A stretch of 64,000 nucleotides of DNA from Clavelina lepadiformis (GCF_947623445.1 NC_135246.1:1862501-1926500); one strand, 5' to 3'; positions 21,249 through 34,275 are shown, counted from the stretch's first letter. Notes: a model not told the origin generated them from the sequence alone. Program-made: numbers and translations.

Positions 21249-21672
21249 GGGGGCGTCAAACACCAAAAACTAAGATATTTATGAATTTGTTGTACTCCTA
21301 CGTAGGGCTTTAAAATAGCACTTTAGACCAATCTAAAAACAGCATCTTTTCAAGCCTGGGAACTACCCTTGCAGTTGGCGTGCTTCAATGTCCCAGGTCG
21401 CGTGCAGAATTAGACTCAAAAGTAGCATGAAAGTAGCCAAGATCGATTTTTTAGACCAAAATTTTAGTGTTTATTTTGTATCTTTGTAAAAAACGTTTGA
21501 ATATTGTTTTTTGATGGTTTTTTATGGAATGATAGTTCAAGGCATACTAAATTGCCATGCAAAATTTCAGAAAGCCCCATAAAAGATTTTTTGAGTAAGC
21601 AGTCTTTCAGTAAAATCACTGTATAAAAATACAAACAAAGATTTTATGGCATTTTTGGTGTTTAGCCCCTCC
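21249..21672. mobile_element. TTAA-site MITE, unit 9
   Basis: Flanks TTCA and TGAA. Private variants tattttgtatctttg and gaatattg are shared only with unit 16. Confidence 0.66.
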
Positions 21673-22078
21673 TGAAATACTAATTTTCTTCTTACTCATG
21701 CCAAATTTTACGTACGTCTTGAAGGCGATCTTAAAATTATGAAACAATTCATTTTCTAGGATAATTCCTAGGCCAAAACACAAAACCCACCATATTGCCC
21801 CTGATTGGTGTAAACATATTTTAAAAGCCTTACGTAAGAGTCTAACAAAATCAGAAATAAAGTTTAAGTTTTTCACAGATACGTTTCTTTAATACATAGC
21901 ACTCGTAATATTATCTTTACGCAATGAGAAGCTTTTCGTTCATTTACAGAACTACTGTTTTTATGTAAATATTTGAAGTTTCATTTTTAAACTTTAAAAC
22001 AAGTTTTACGGCCCTATTTGTGTACAAAGTAAGTAAGTGTGCAATGTACCATGCACGAAACAAGAAGCTTTTAGCAAA

Positions 22079-22376
22079 AAAGAGTTGAGTCCAACTATAT
22101 TAACCGGGCTACGACACTCGAGCTATTCACGGGTGCTGTCCCGCTACTGGTCAACGCGGGAACTTTTGGCTGCTCCCTTTCGGACCTGACCCAGTTCGTT
22201 CCTCCTTAGACAATCTGGACACCTTAAGTTTCCCTAAGACGACCATATTGACGCTGAGCTTAGCGCGGACACCTGCTCGACATAGGTCCAAGTACCGCAC
22301 ATTTCCCAGTTTCAAGTTGTTCAACAACTCCAGCTTCCAAGTAACTGGATTACAGGCGCGCGCCACAACGCCCGGC
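22079..22376 (-). ncRNA. SRP RNA (7SL), unit 9
   Basis: Full length, six-T terminator. Shares the GAATAGCTCGAG variant with units 6 and 16; one private change, GAACTGGGTC. Confidence 0.93.
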
Positions 22377-22564
22377 GAGCCTGCAACCACTAAATGGAAC
22401 GTATAAACATCAAATTATTTTTGGAACGTCGAGATTTGATTTCCATATACGAAAGAAATAAATCCCATTTTGGTTGTTTGAAAACTGCCTCAATGTTTAC
22501 AAATATACATTGTGTGAATAAGCCAATGTTTCGCGTTTATACTGCGAGTGGATACATTCGAAAT

Positions 22565-22637
22565 CGAGCACGGCAGGACTCGAACCTGCAATCTTCTGAT
22601 CCGAAGTCAGACGCGTTATCCATTACGCTACGTGCCC
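22565..22637 (-). tRNA. tRNA-Arg-TCG: tRNA-Arg(TCG), unit 9
   Basis: Consensus sequence. Confidence 0.95.
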
Positions 22638-22994
22638 TGTTAAGGAAAAGTATTCAACGTAACTTACATCAATACGAGATTGGTGGAATCTGAATCCGTT
22701 GGTGCAGCATCTCGTTCACATGGCAAATCCTTACAAGTACAGGACTGACCTAAAAATATTTCGTTAAATGCATGACAGATCATCCTGCACCAGTTATTTG
22801 CAAAAGTGCTCTTGAGTTCTGCTTTAAACTAACAATTTCACCACATGGAACGGATTGCCCGTTTCCGTCAAGTATAAACTTCACATGTCTCAAATCCTTT
22901 CTCGGTAAATGAAACTGGTAGATATTTGGATTTTAAAACTAAGTAAAAGTATTTTATTAGTTTTGATTCTCTACGAATTCGTAGAAAGTTTGAA

Positions 22995-23067
22995 CGAGCG
23001 CGCCAGGATTCGAACCTGGAATCTTCTGATTCGTAGTCAGACGCGTTATCCATTGCGCCACGCACCC
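22995..23067 (-). tRNA. tRNA-Arg-ACG: tRNA-Arg(ACG), unit 9
   Basis: Consensus except A37. Confidence 0.94.
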
Positions 23068-23405
23068 ACAAGCTTTTACAAAATATAGATTTCGTAAAAT
23101 GGTTTAAATGAATTTACCTCAGTTAAAATTTCAATACTTTAAATGCATTTGTACATACCAAAACTTTGGTTACGTCAAAGTGCTTGTTTTAGGAGATGTA
23201 CGGTGTATATTTGAAGAAGGGGCAAGAATCTGATTTTATGACTTAATGTGTAGTAAAATTACCAAGAATACAGTCGCGATTACTTTTTGCATACAAAGAA
23301 AAGGTATGCCTGCGACTACACCATACTGGTATACGACAGATTTCACATACCTCTATCTCCCGCTGTATATGAGATTAATATATAGAGTGCATATTTTGGC
23401 CTTCA

Positions 23406-23830
23406 GGGGGCGTCAAACACCAAAAACTAAGATATTTATGAATTTGTTGTACTCCTACGTAGGGCTTTAAAATAGCACTTTAGACCAATCTAAAAAACTG
23501 CATGTTTTCAAGCCTGGGAACTACCCTTGCAGTTGGCGTGCTTCAATGTCCCAGGTCGCGTGCAGAGTTAGGCTCAAAAGTAGCATGAAAGTAGCCAAGA
23601 TCGATTTTTTAGACCAAAATTTTAGTGTTTATTTTGCGTCTTTGTAAAAAACGTTTGAATAATGTTTTTTGATGGCTTTTTATGGAATGATAGTTCAAAG
23701 CATACTAAATTGCCATGCAAAATTCCAGAAAGCCCCATAAAAGATTTTTTGAGTAAGCAGTCTTTCAGTAAAATCACTGTATAAAAATACAAACAAAGAT
23801 TTTATGGCATTTTTGGTGTTTAGCCCCTCC
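23406..23830. mobile_element. TTAA-site MITE, unit 10
   Basis: Flanks TTCA and TGAA. Variants aaaaaactgcatg and aaattccag are shared only with unit 17. Confidence 0.66.
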
Positions 23831-24236
23831 TGAAATACTAATTTTCTTCTTACTCATGCCAAATTTTACGTACGTCTTGAAGGCGATCTTAAAATTATGA
23901 AACAATTCATTTTCTAGGATAATTCCAAGGCCAAAACACAAAACCCACCATATTGCCCCTGATTGGTGTAAACATATTTTAAAAGCCTTACGTAAGAGTC
24001 TAACAAAATCAGAAATAAAGTTTAAGTTTTTCACAGATACGTTTCTTTCATACATAGCACTCGTAATATTATCTTTACGCAATGAGAACCTTTTTGTTCA
24101 TTTACAGAACTACTGTTTTTATGTAAATATTTGAAGTTTCATTTTTAAACTTTAAAACAAGTTTTACGGCCCAATTTGTGTACAAAGTAAGTAAGTGTGC
24201 AATGTACCATGCACGAAACAGGAAGCTTTTAGCAAA

Positions 24237-24534
24237 AAAGAGTTGAGTCCAACTATATTAACCGGGCTACGACACTCGACCTATTCAAGGGTGCTGTCCC
24301 GCTACTGGTCAACGCGGGAACTTTTGGCTGCTCCCTTTCGGACCTGACCCGGTTCGTTCCTCCTTAGACAACCTGGACACCTTAAGTTTCCCTAAGACGA
24401 CCATATTGACGCTGAGCTTAGCGCGGACACCTGCTCGACATAGGCCCAAGTACCGCACATTTCCCAGTTTCAAGTTGTTCAACAACTCCAGCTTCCAAGT
24501 AACTGGATTACAGGCGCGCGCCACAACGCCCGGC
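24237..24534 (-). ncRNA. SRP RNA (7SL), unit 10
   Basis: Full length, six-T terminator. Variant GGGCCTATGTCG shared with unit 14; CCCTTGAATAGG shared with unit 17. Confidence 0.93.
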
Positions 24535-24722
24535 GAGCCTACAACCACTAAATGAAACGTATAAACATCAAATTATTTTTGGAACGTCGAGATTTGATTT
24601 CCATATACGAAACAAATAGATCCCATTTTGGTTGTTTGAAAACTGCCTCAATGTTTCCAAATATACATTGTGTGAATAAGCCAATGTTTTGCGTTTATAC
24701 TGCGAGTGGATACATTCGAAAT

Positions 24723-24795
24723 CGAGCACGGCAGGACTCGAACCTACAATCTTCTGATCCGAAGTCAGACGCGTTATCCATTACGCTACGTGCCC
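24723..24795 (-). tRNA. tRNA-Arg-TCG: tRNA-Arg(TCG), unit 10
   Basis: Consensus except one T-stem change that keeps a G-U pair (GTAGG with CCTGC). Confidence 0.94.
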
Positions 24796-25152
24796 TGTTA
24801 AGGAAAAGTATTCAACGTAACTTACATGAATACGAGATTGGTGTAATCTAAATCCGTTGGTGCAGCATCTCGTTCACATGGCAAATCCTTACAAGTACAG
24901 GACTGACCTAAAAATATTTCGTTAAATGCATGACAGATCATCCTGCACCAGTTATTTGCAAAAGTGCTCTTGAGTTCTGCTTTAAACTAACAATTTCACC
25001 ACATGGAACAGATTGCCCGTTTCCGTCAAGTATAAACTTCATATGTCTCAAATCCTTTCTCGGTAAATGAAACTGGTAGATATTTGGATTTTAAAACTAA
25101 GTAAAAGTATTTTATTAGTTTTGATTGTCTACGAATTCGTAGAAAGTTTGAA

Positions 25153-25225
25153 CGAGCGCGCCAGGATTCGAACCTGGAATCTTCTGTTCCGTAGTCAGAC
25201 GCGTTATCCATTGCGCCACGCACCC
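25153..25225 (-). tRNA. tRNA-Arg-ACG: tRNA-Arg(ACG), unit 10
   Basis: Anticodon-stem pair 31-39 is an A-A mismatch (CTACGGAACAGA), shared with unit 17. Confidence 0.92.
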
Positions 25226-25563
25226 ACAAGCTTTTACAAAAAATAAATTTCGTAAAATGGTTTAAATGAATTTACCTCAGTTAAAATTTCAATACTTTAA
25301 ATGCATTTGTACATACCAAAACTTTGGTTACGTCAAGGTGCTTGTTTCAGGAGATGTACGGTGTATATTTGAAGATGGGGCAAGAGTTTGATTTTATGAC
25401 TTAATGTGTAGTAAAATTACCAAGAATACAGTCGCGAGTACTTTTTGCATACAAAGAAAAGGTATGCCAGCGACTACACCATACTTGTATACGACAGATT
25501 TCACATACCTCTATCTCTCGCTGTATATAGGATTAATATATAGAGTGCATATTTTGGCCTTCA

Positions 25564-25987
25564 GGGGGCGTCAAACACCAAAAACTAAGATCTTTATGAA
25601 TTTGTTGTACTCCTACGTAGGGCTTTAAAATAGCACTTTAGACCAATCTAAAAACAACATGTTTTCAAGTCTGGGAACTACCCTTGCAGTTGGCGTGCTT
25701 CAATGTCCCAGGTCGCGTGCAGAGTTAGGCTAAAAAGTAGCATGAAAGTAGCCAAGATCGATTTTTTAGACCAAAATTTTAGTGTTTAATTTGCGTCTTT
25801 GTAAAAAACGTTTGAATCATGTTTTTTGATGGCTTTTTATGGAATGATAGTTCAAAGCATACTAAATTGCCATGCAAAATTTCAGAAAGCCCCATAAAAG
25901 ATTTTTTGAGTAAGCAGTCTTTCAGTAAAATCACTGTATAAAAATACAAGCAAAGATTTTATGGCATTTTTGGTGTTTAGCCCCTGC
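25564..25987. mobile_element. TTAA-site MITE, unit 11
   Basis: Flanks TTCA and TGAA. Confidence 0.66.
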
Positions 25988-26391
25988 TGAAATACTAATT
26001 TTCTTCTTATTCATGCCAAATTTTAAGTACGTCTTGAAGGCGATCTTAAAATTATGAAACAATTCATTTTCTAGGATAATTCCAAGGCCAAAACACAAAA
26101 CCCACCATATTGCCCCTGATTGGTGTAAACATATTTTAAAAGCCTTACGTAAGAGTCTAACAAAATCAGAAATAAAGTTTAAGTTTTTCACAGATACGTT
26201 TCTTTCATACATAGCACTCGTAATATTATCTTTACGCAATGAGAACCTTTTCGTTCATTTACAGAAATACTGTTTATGTAAATATTTGAAATTTCATTTT
26301 TAAACTTTAAAACAAGTTTTACGGCCCAATTTGTGTACAAAGTAAGTAAGTGTGCAATGTACCATGCACGAAACAGGAAGCTTTTAGCAAA

Positions 26392-26689
26392 AAAGAGTTG
26401 AGTCCAACTATATTAACCGGGCTACGACACTCGACCTATTCACGGGTGCTGTCCCGCTACTGGTCAACGCGGGAACTTTTGGCTGCTCCCTTTCGGACCT
26501 GACCCGGTTCGTTCCTACTTAGACAACCTGGACACCTTAAGTTTCCCTAAGACGACCATATTGACGCTGAGCTTAGCGCGGACACCTGCTCGACATAGGT
26601 CCAAGTACCGCACATTTCCCAGTTTCAAGTTGTTCAACAACTCCAGCTTCCAAGTAACTGGATTACAGGCGCGCGCCACAACGCCCGGC
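26392..26689 (-). ncRNA. SRP RNA (7SL), unit 11
   Basis: Full length, six-T terminator; one private change beside helix 8 (TAAGTAGGAACG). Confidence 0.93.
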
Positions 26690-26877
26690 GAGCCTACAAC
26701 CACTAAATGGAACGTATAAACATCAAATTATTTTTGGAACGTCGAGATTTGATTTCCATATACGAAAGAAATAAATCCCATTTTGGTTGTTTGAAAACTG
26801 CCTCAATGTTTACAAATATACATTGTGTGAATAAGCCAATGTTTTGCGTTTATACTGCGAGTGGATACATTCGAAAT

Positions 26878-26950
26878 CGAGCACGGCAGGACTCGAACCT
26901 GCAATCTTCTGATCCGAAGTCAGACGCGTTATCCATTACGCTACGTGCCC
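26878..26950 (-). tRNA. tRNA-Arg-TCG: tRNA-Arg(TCG), unit 11
   Basis: Consensus body. The immediate 5' flank differs (AAATG rather than AACAG). Confidence 0.95.
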
Positions 26951-27308
26951 ATTTAAGGAAAAGCATTCAACGTAACTTACATCAATACGAGATTGGTGTA
27001 ATCTAAATCCGTTGGTGCAGCATCTCGTTCACATGGCAAATCCTTACAAGTACAGGACTGACCTAAAAATATTTCGTTAAATGCATGACAGATCATCCTG
27101 CACCAGTTATTTGCAAAAGTGCTCTTGAGTTCTGCTTTAAACTAACAATTTCACCACATGGAACAGATTGCCCGTTTCCGTCAAGTATAAACTTCACATG
27201 TCTCAAATCCTTTCTCGGTAAATGAAACTGGTAGATATTTGGATTTTAAAACTAAGTAAAAAGTATTTTATTAGTTTTGATTGTCTACGAATTCGTAGAA
27301 AGTTTGAA

Positions 27309-27381
27309 TGAGCGCGCCAGGATTCGAACCTGGAATCTTCTGATCCGTAGTCAGACGCGTTATCCATTGCGCCACGCACCC
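27309..27381 (-). tRNA. tRNA-Arg-ACG: tRNA-Arg(ACG), unit 11
   Basis: Discriminator base is A instead of G; otherwise consensus. Arginyl-tRNAs accept A or G here. Confidence 0.94.
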
Positions 27382-27719
27382 ACAAGCTTTTACAAAATAT
27401 AGATTTCGTAAAATGGTTTAAATCAATTTACCTCAGTTAAAATTTCAATACTTTAAATGCATTTGTACATACCAAAACTTTGGTTACGTCAAGGTGCTTG
27501 TTTTAGGAGATGTACGGTGTATATTTGAAGAAGGGGCAAGAATCTGATTTTATGACTTAATGTGTAGTAAAATTACCAAGAAGACAGTCGCGATTACTTT
27601 TTGCATACAAAGAAAAGGTATGCCTGCGACCACACCATACTGGTATACGACAGATTTCACATACCTCTATCTCCCGCTGTATATAGGATTAATATATAGA
27701 GTGCATATTTTGGCCTTCA

Positions 27720-28143
27720 GGGGGCGTCAAACACCAAAAACTAAGATATTTATGAATTTGTTGTACTCCTACGTAGGGCTTTAAAATAGCACTTTAGACC
27801 AATCTAAAAACAGCATGTTGTCAAGCCTGGGACTTATCCTTGCAGTTGGCGTGCTTCAATATCCCAGGTCGCGTGCAGAATTAGGCTCAAAAGTAGCATG
27901 AAAGTAGCCAAGATCGATTTTTTAGACCAAAATTTTAGTGTTTTTTTTGCGTCTTTGTAAAAAACGTTTGAATCATGTTTTTTGATGGCTTTTTATGGAA
28001 TGATAGTTCAAAGCATACTAAATTGCCATGCAAAATTTCAGAAAGCCCCATAAAAGATTTTTTGAGTAAGCAGTCTTTCAGTAAAATCACTGTATAAAAA
28101 TACAAACAAAGATTTTATGGCATTTTTGGTGTTTAGCCCCTGC
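27720..28143. mobile_element. TTAA-site MITE, unit 12
   Basis: Flanks TTCA and TGAA. Variants gggacttatcct and caatatccc are shared with unit 13. Confidence 0.66.
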
Positions 28144-28549
28144 TGAAATACTAATTTTCTTCTTACTCATGCCAACTTTTTCGTACGTCTTGAAAGCGAT
28201 CTTAAAATTATGAAACAATTCATTTTCTAGGATAATTCCAAGGCCAAAACACAAAACCCACCATATAGCCCCTGATTGGTGTAAACATATTTTAAAAGCC
28301 TTACGTAAGAGTCTAACAAAATCAAAAACAAAGTTTAAGTTTTTCACAGATACGTTTCTTTCATACATAGCACTCGTAATATTATCTTTACGCAATGAGA
28401 ACCTTTTCGTTCATTTACAGAACTACTGTTTTTATGTAAATATTTGAAGTTTCATTTTTAAACTTTAAAACAAGTTTTACGGCCCAATTTGTGTACAAAG
28501 TAAGTAAGTGTGCAATGTACCATGCACGAAACAGGAAGCTTTTAGCAAA

Positions 28550-28847
28550 AAAGAGTTGAGTCCAACTATATTAACCGGGCTACGACACTCGACCTATTCA
28601 CGGGTGCTGTCCCGCTACTGGTCAACGCGGGAACTTTTGGCTGCTCCCTTTCGGACCTGACCCGGTTCGTTCCTCCTTAGACAACCTGGACACCTTAAGT
28701 TTCCCTAAGACGACCATATTGACGCTGAGCTTAGCGCGGACACCTGCTCGACATAGGTCCAAGTACCGCACATTTCCCAGTTTCAAGTTGTTCAACAACT
28801 CCAGCTTCCAAGTAACTGGATTACAGGCGCGCGCCACAACGCCCGGC
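28550..28847 (-). ncRNA. SRP RNA (7SL), unit 12
   Basis: Full length, six-T terminator. The upstream TATA-like box is altered (TTTATTCC for TTTATACG). Confidence 0.92.
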
Positions 28848-29035
28848 GAACCTGCAACCACTAAATGGAAGGAATAAACATCAAATTATTTTTGGAACGT
28901 CGAGATTTGATTTCCATATACGAAAGAAATAAATCCCATTTTGGTTGTTTGAAAACTGCCTCAATGTTTACAAATATACATTGTGTGAATAAGCCAATGT
29001 TTTGCGTTTTTACTGCGAGTGGATACATTCGAAAT

Positions 29036-29108
29036 CGACCACGGCAGGACTCGAACCTGCAATCTTCTGATCCGAAGTCAGACGCGTTATCCATTACGCT
29101 ACGTGCCC
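29036..29108 (-). tRNA. tRNA-Arg-TCG: tRNA-Arg(TCG), unit 12
   Basis: One acceptor-stem change gives a G-G mismatch at the third pair (CGTGGTC with GGGCACG). Confidence 0.9.
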
Positions 29109-29452
29109 TGTTAAGGAAAGTATTCAACGTAACTTACATCAATACGAGATTGGTGTAATCTGAATCCGTTGGTGCAGCATCTTGTTAACATGGCAAGTAC
29201 TTACAAGTACAGGACTGACCTAAAAATATTTCGTTAAATGCATGACAGATCATCCTGCACCAGTTATTTGCAAAAGTGCTCTTGAGTTCTGCTTTAAACT
29301 AACAATTTCAATACATGGAACAGATTGCCCGTTTCCGTCAAGTATAAACTTCATATGTCTCAAAGCCTTTCTCGGTAAATGAAACTGGTAGATATTTGGA
29401 TTTTAAAACTAAGTAAAAGTATTTTATTAGTTTTAATTGTCTACGAATTCGT

Positions 29453-29457
29453 AAAAA
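29453..29457 (-). terminator. Pol III T5 terminator after tRNA-Arg(ACG), unit 12
   Basis: The only core unit with the T5 run. It is either an ancestral state retained or restored by conversion from an edge-type unit. Confidence 0.6.
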
Positions 29458-29464
29458 GTTTGAA

Positions 29465-29537
29465 CGAGCGCGCCAGGATTCGAACCTGGAATCTTCTGAT
29501 CCGTAGTCAGACGCGTTATCCATTGCGCCACGCACCC
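29465..29537 (-). tRNA. tRNA-Arg-ACG: tRNA-Arg(ACG), unit 12
   Basis: Consensus sequence, followed by an intact T5 terminator. Confidence 0.96.
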
Positions 29538-29875
29538 ACAAGCTTTTACAAAATATAGATTTCGTAAAATGGTTGAAATGAATTTACCTCCATTAAAATT
29601 TCAATACTTTAAATGCATTTGTACATACCAAAACTTTGGTTACGTCAAGGTGCTTGTTTTAGGAGATGTACGGTGTATATTTGAAGAAGGGGCAAGAATC
29701 TGATTTTATGACTTAATGTGTAGTAAAATTACCAAGAATACAGTCGCGATTACTTTTTGCATACAAAGAAAAGGTATGCCTGCGACTACACCATACTGGT
29801 ATACGACAGATTTCACATACCTCTATCTCCCGCTGTATATAGGATTAATATATAGAGTGCATAATTTGGCCTTCA

Positions 29876-30299
29876 GGGGTCGTCAAACACCAAAAACTAA
29901 GATATTTATGAATTTGTTGTACTCCTACGTAGGGCTTTAAAATAGCACTTTAGACCAATCTAAAAACAGCATGTTGTCAAGCCTGGGACTTATCCTTGCA
30001 GTTGGCGTGCTTCAATATCCCAGGTCGCGTGCAGAATTAGGCTCAAAAGTAGCATGAAAGTAGCCAAGATCGATTTTTTAGACCAAAATTTTAGTGTTTA
30101 TTTTGCGTCTTTGTAAAAAAGGTTTGAATCATGTTTTTTGATGGCTTTTTATGGAATGATAGTTCAAAGCATACTAAATTGCCATGCAAAATTTCAGAAA
30201 GCCCCATAAAAGATTTTTTGAGTAAGCAGTCTTTCAGTAAAATCACTGTTTTGAAATACAAACAAAGATTTTATGGCATTTTTGGTGTTTAGCCCCTGC
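29876..30299. mobile_element. TTAA-site MITE, unit 13
   Basis: Flanks TTCA and TGAA. Confidence 0.66.
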
Positions 30300-30705
30300 T
30301 GAAATACAAATTTTCTTCTTACTCATGCCAAATTTTACGTACGTCTTGAAGGCGATCTTAAAATTATGAAACAATTCATTTTCTAGGATAATTCCAAGGC
30401 CAAAACACAAAACCCACCATATTGCCCCTGATTGGTGTAAACATATTTTAAAAGCCTTACGTAAGAGTCTAACAAAATCAGAAAAGAAGTTTAAGTTTTT
30501 CACAGATACGTTTCTTTCATACTTAGCACTCGTAATATTATCTTTACTCGATGAGAACCTTTTCGTTCATTTACAGAACTACTGTTTTTATGTAAATATT
30601 TGAAGTTTCTTTTTTAAACTTTAAAACAAGTTTTACGGCCCAATTTGTGTACAAAGTAAGTAAGTGTGCAATGTACCATGCACGAAACAGGAAGCTTTTA
30701 GCAAA

Positions 30706-31003
30706 AAAGAGTTGAGTCCAACTATATTAACCGGGCTACGATACTCGACCTATTTACGTGTGCTGTCCCGCTACTGGTCAACGCGGGAACTTTTGGCTGC
30801 TCCCTTTCGGACCTGACCCGGTTCGTTACTCCTTGGACAACCTGGACACCTTAAGTTTCCCTAAGACGACCATATTGACGCTGAGCTTAGCGCGGACACC
30901 TGCTCGACATAGGTCCAAGTACCGCACATTTCCCAGTTTCAAGTTGTTCAACAACTCCAGCTTCCAAGTAACTGGATTACAGGCGCGCGCCACAACGCCC
31001 GGC
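30706..31003 (-). ncRNA. SRP RNA (7SL), unit 13
   Basis: Full length, six-T terminator, with several private changes in the 3' part (CACACGTAAATAGG). Confidence 0.9.
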
Positions 31004-31191
31004 GAGCCTACAACCACTAAATGGAACGTATAAACATCAAATTATTTTTGGAACGTCGAGATTTGATTTCCATATAAGAAACAAATAAATCCCATTTTGG
31101 TTGTTTGAAAACTGCTTCAATGTTTCCAAATAATTTGTGTGTATAAGCCAATGTTTTGCGTTTATACTGCGATTATGGATACATTCGAAAT

Positions 31192-31264
31192 TGAGCACGG
31201 CAGGACTCGAACCTGCAATCTTCTGATCCGAAGTCAGACGCGTTATCCATTACGCTACGTGCCC
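31192..31264 (-). tRNA. tRNA-Arg-TCG: tRNA-Arg(TCG), unit 13 first copy
   Basis: Discriminator A; otherwise consensus. Its upstream sequence is cut at about 31370 by a duplication junction, so it lacks an ACG neighbour. Confidence 0.94.
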
Positions 31265-31373
31265 TGTTAAGGAAAAGTATTCAACGTAACTTACATCAAT
31301 ACGAGATTGGTGTAATCTGAATCCGTTGGTGCAGCACATCGTTAACATGGCTAATCTTTACAAGTATACGCTA

Positions 31374-31498
31374 CGCTGAGCTTAGCGCGGACACCTGCTC
31401 GACATAGGTCCAAGTACCGCACATTTCCCAGTTTCAAGTTGTTCAACAACTCCAGCTTCCAAGTAACTGGATTACAGGCGCGCGCCACAACGCCCGGC
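31374..31498 (-). pseudogene. Truncated SRP RNA, unit 13 duplication
   Basis: Only the 5' 125 nt (Alu domain and start of helix 5) are present. The S domain and 3' strand are missing. It arose by a 495-bp partial tandem duplication and cannot fold as a complete SRP RNA. Confidence 0.9.
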
Positions 31499-31686
31499 GA
31501 GCCTACAACCACTAAATGGAACGTATAAACATCAAATTATTTTTGGAACGTCGAGATTTGATTTCCATATAAGAAACAAATAAATCCCATTTTGGTTGTT
31601 TGAAAACTGCTTCAATGTTTCCAAATAATTTGTGTGTATAAGCCAATGTTTTGCGTTTATACTGCGATTATTGATACATTCGAAAT

Positions 31687-31759
31687 TGAGCACGGCAGGA
31701 CTCGAACCTGCAATCTTCTGATCCGAAGTCAGACGCGTTATCCATTACGCTACGTGCCC
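31687..31759 (-). tRNA. tRNA-Arg-TCG: tRNA-Arg(TCG), unit 13 second copy
   Basis: Identical to the first copy, including discriminator A. The flanks differ by only a base or so (ttgatac for tggatac), so the duplication is recent. Confidence 0.94.
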
Positions 31760-32116
31760 TGTTAAGGAAAAGTATTCAACGTAACTTACATCAATACGAG
31801 ATTGGTGTAATCTGAATCCGTTGGTGCAGCATCTCGTTCACATGGCAAATCCTTACAAGTACAGGACTGACCTAAAAATATTTCGTTAAATGCATGACAG
31901 ATCATCCTGCACCAGTTATTTGCAAAAGTGCTCTTGAGTTCTACTTTAAACTAACAATTTCACCACATGGAACGGATTGCCCGTTTCCGTCAAGTATAAA
32001 CTTCACATGTCTCAAATCCTTTCTCGGTAAATGAAACTGGTAGATATTTGGATTTTAAAACTAAGTAAAAGTATTTTATTAGTTTTGATTGTCTACGAAT
32101 TCGTAGAAAGTTTGAA

Positions 32117-32189
32117 CGAGCGCGCCAGGATTCGAACCTGGAATCTTCTGATTCGTAGTCAGACGCGTTATCCATTGCGCCACGCACCC
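32117..32189 (-). tRNA. tRNA-Arg-ACG: tRNA-Arg(ACG), unit 13
   Basis: Consensus except A37. Confidence 0.94.
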
Positions 32190-32527
32190 ACAAGCTTTTA
32201 CAAAATATAGATTTCGTAAAATGGTTTAAATGAATTTACCTCAGTTAAAATTTCAATACTTTAAATGCATTTGTACATACCAAAACTTTGGTTACGTCAA
32301 AGTGCTTGTTTTAGGAGATGTACGGTGTATATTTGAAGAAGGGGCAAGAATCTGATTTTATGACTTAATGTGTAGTAAAATTACCAAGAATACAGTCGCG
32401 ATTACTTTTTGCATACAAAGAAAAGGTATGCCTGCGACTACACCATACTGGTATACGACAGATTTCACATACCTCTATCTCCCGCTGTATATAGGATTAA
32501 TATATAGAGTGCATAATTTGGCCTTCA

Positions 32528-32951
32528 GGGGTCGTCAAACACCAAAAACTAAGATATTTATGAATTTGTTGTACTCCTACGTAGGGCTTTAAAATAGCAC
32601 TTTAGACCAATCTAAAAACAGCATGTTGTCAAGACTGGGAACTATCCTTGCAGTTGGCGTGCTTCAATGTCCCAGGTCGCGTGCAGAGTTAGGCTCAAAA
32701 GTAGCATGAAAGTAGCCAAGATCGATTTTTTAGACCAAAATTTTTGTGTTTATTTTGCGTCTTTGTAAAAAACGTTTGAATCATGTTTTTTGATGGTTTT
32801 TTATGGAATGATAATTCAAAGCATACTAAATTGCCATGCAAAATTTCAGAAAGCCCCATAAAAGATTTTTTGAGTAAGCAGTCTTTCAGTAAAATCACTG
32901 TATAAAAATACAAACAAAGATTTTATGGAATTTTTGGTGTTTAGCCCCTCC
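32528..32951. mobile_element. TTAA-site MITE, unit 14
   Basis: Flanks TTCA and TGAA. Confidence 0.66.
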
Positions 32952-33358
32952 TGAAATACTAATTTTCTTCTTACTCATGCCAAATTTTACGTACGTCTTG
33001 AAGGCGATCTTAAAATTATGAAACAATTCATTTTCTAGGATAATTCCAAGGCCAAAACACAAAACCCACCATATTGCCCCTGATTGGTGTAAACATATTT
33101 TAAAAGCCTTACGTAAGAGTCTAACAAAATCAGAAATAAAGTTTAAGTTTTTCACAGATATGTTTCTTTCATACATAGCACTCGTAATATTATCTTTACG
33201 CAATGAAAACCTTTTTGTTCATTTACAGAACTACTGTTTTTATGTAAATATTTGAAGTTTCATTTTTAAACTTTAAAACAAGTTTTACGGCCCAATTTGT
33301 GTACAAAATAAGTAAGTGTGCAATGTACCATGCACGAAACAGGAAGCTTTTAGCAAAA

Positions 33359-33656
33359 AAAGAGTTGAGTCCAACTATATTAACCGGGCTACGACACTCG
33401 ACCTATTCACGGGTGCTGTCCCGCTACTGGTCAACGCGGGAACTTTTGGCTGCTCCCTTTCGGACCTGACCCGGTTCGTTCCTCCTTAGACAACCTGGAC
33501 ACCTTAAGTTTCCCAAACACGACCATATTGACGCTGAGCTTAGCGCGGACACCTGCTCGACATAGGCCCAAGTACCGCACATTTCCCAGTTTCAAGTTGT
33601 TCAACAACTCCAGCTTCCAAGTAACTGGATTACAGGCGCGCGCCACAACGCCCGGC
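33359..33656 (-). ncRNA. SRP RNA (7SL), unit 14
   Basis: Full length; seven-T terminator. Private change in helix 6 (GTGTTTGGGAAACTT) weakens that stem. Confidence 0.91.
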
Positions 33657-33845
33657 GAGCCTACAAACCACTAAATGGAACGTATAAACATCAAATTATT
33701 TTTGGAACGTCGAGATTTGATTTCCATATACGAAACAAATAAATCCCATTTTGGTTGTTTGAAAACTGCCTCAATGTTTACAAATATACATTGTGTGAAT
33801 AAGCCAATGTTTTGCGTTTATACTGCGAGTGGATACGTTCGAAAT

Positions 33846-33918
33846 CGAGCACGGCAGGACTCGAACCTGCAATCTTCTGATCCGAAGTCAGACGCGTTAT
33901 CCATTACGCTACGTGCCC
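33846..33918 (-). tRNA. tRNA-Arg-TCG: tRNA-Arg(TCG), unit 14
   Basis: Consensus sequence. Confidence 0.95.
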
Positions 33919-34275
33919 TGTTAAGGAAAAGTATTCAACGTAACTTACATCAATACGAGATTGGTGTAATCTGAATCCGTTGGTGCAGCATCTCGTTCAC
34001 ATGGCAAATCCTTACAAGTACAGGACTGACCTAAAAATATTTCGTTAAATGCATGACAGATCATCCTGCACCAGTTATTTGCAAAAGTGCTCTTGAGTTC
34101 TACTTTAAACTAACAATTTCACCACATGGAACAGATTGCCCGTTTCCGTCAAGTATAAACTTCATATGTCTCAAATCCTTTCTCGGTAAATGAAACTGGT
34201 AGATATTTGGATTTTAAAACTTAGTAAAAGTATTTTATTAGTTTTGATTGTCTACGAATTCGTAGAAAGTTTGAA

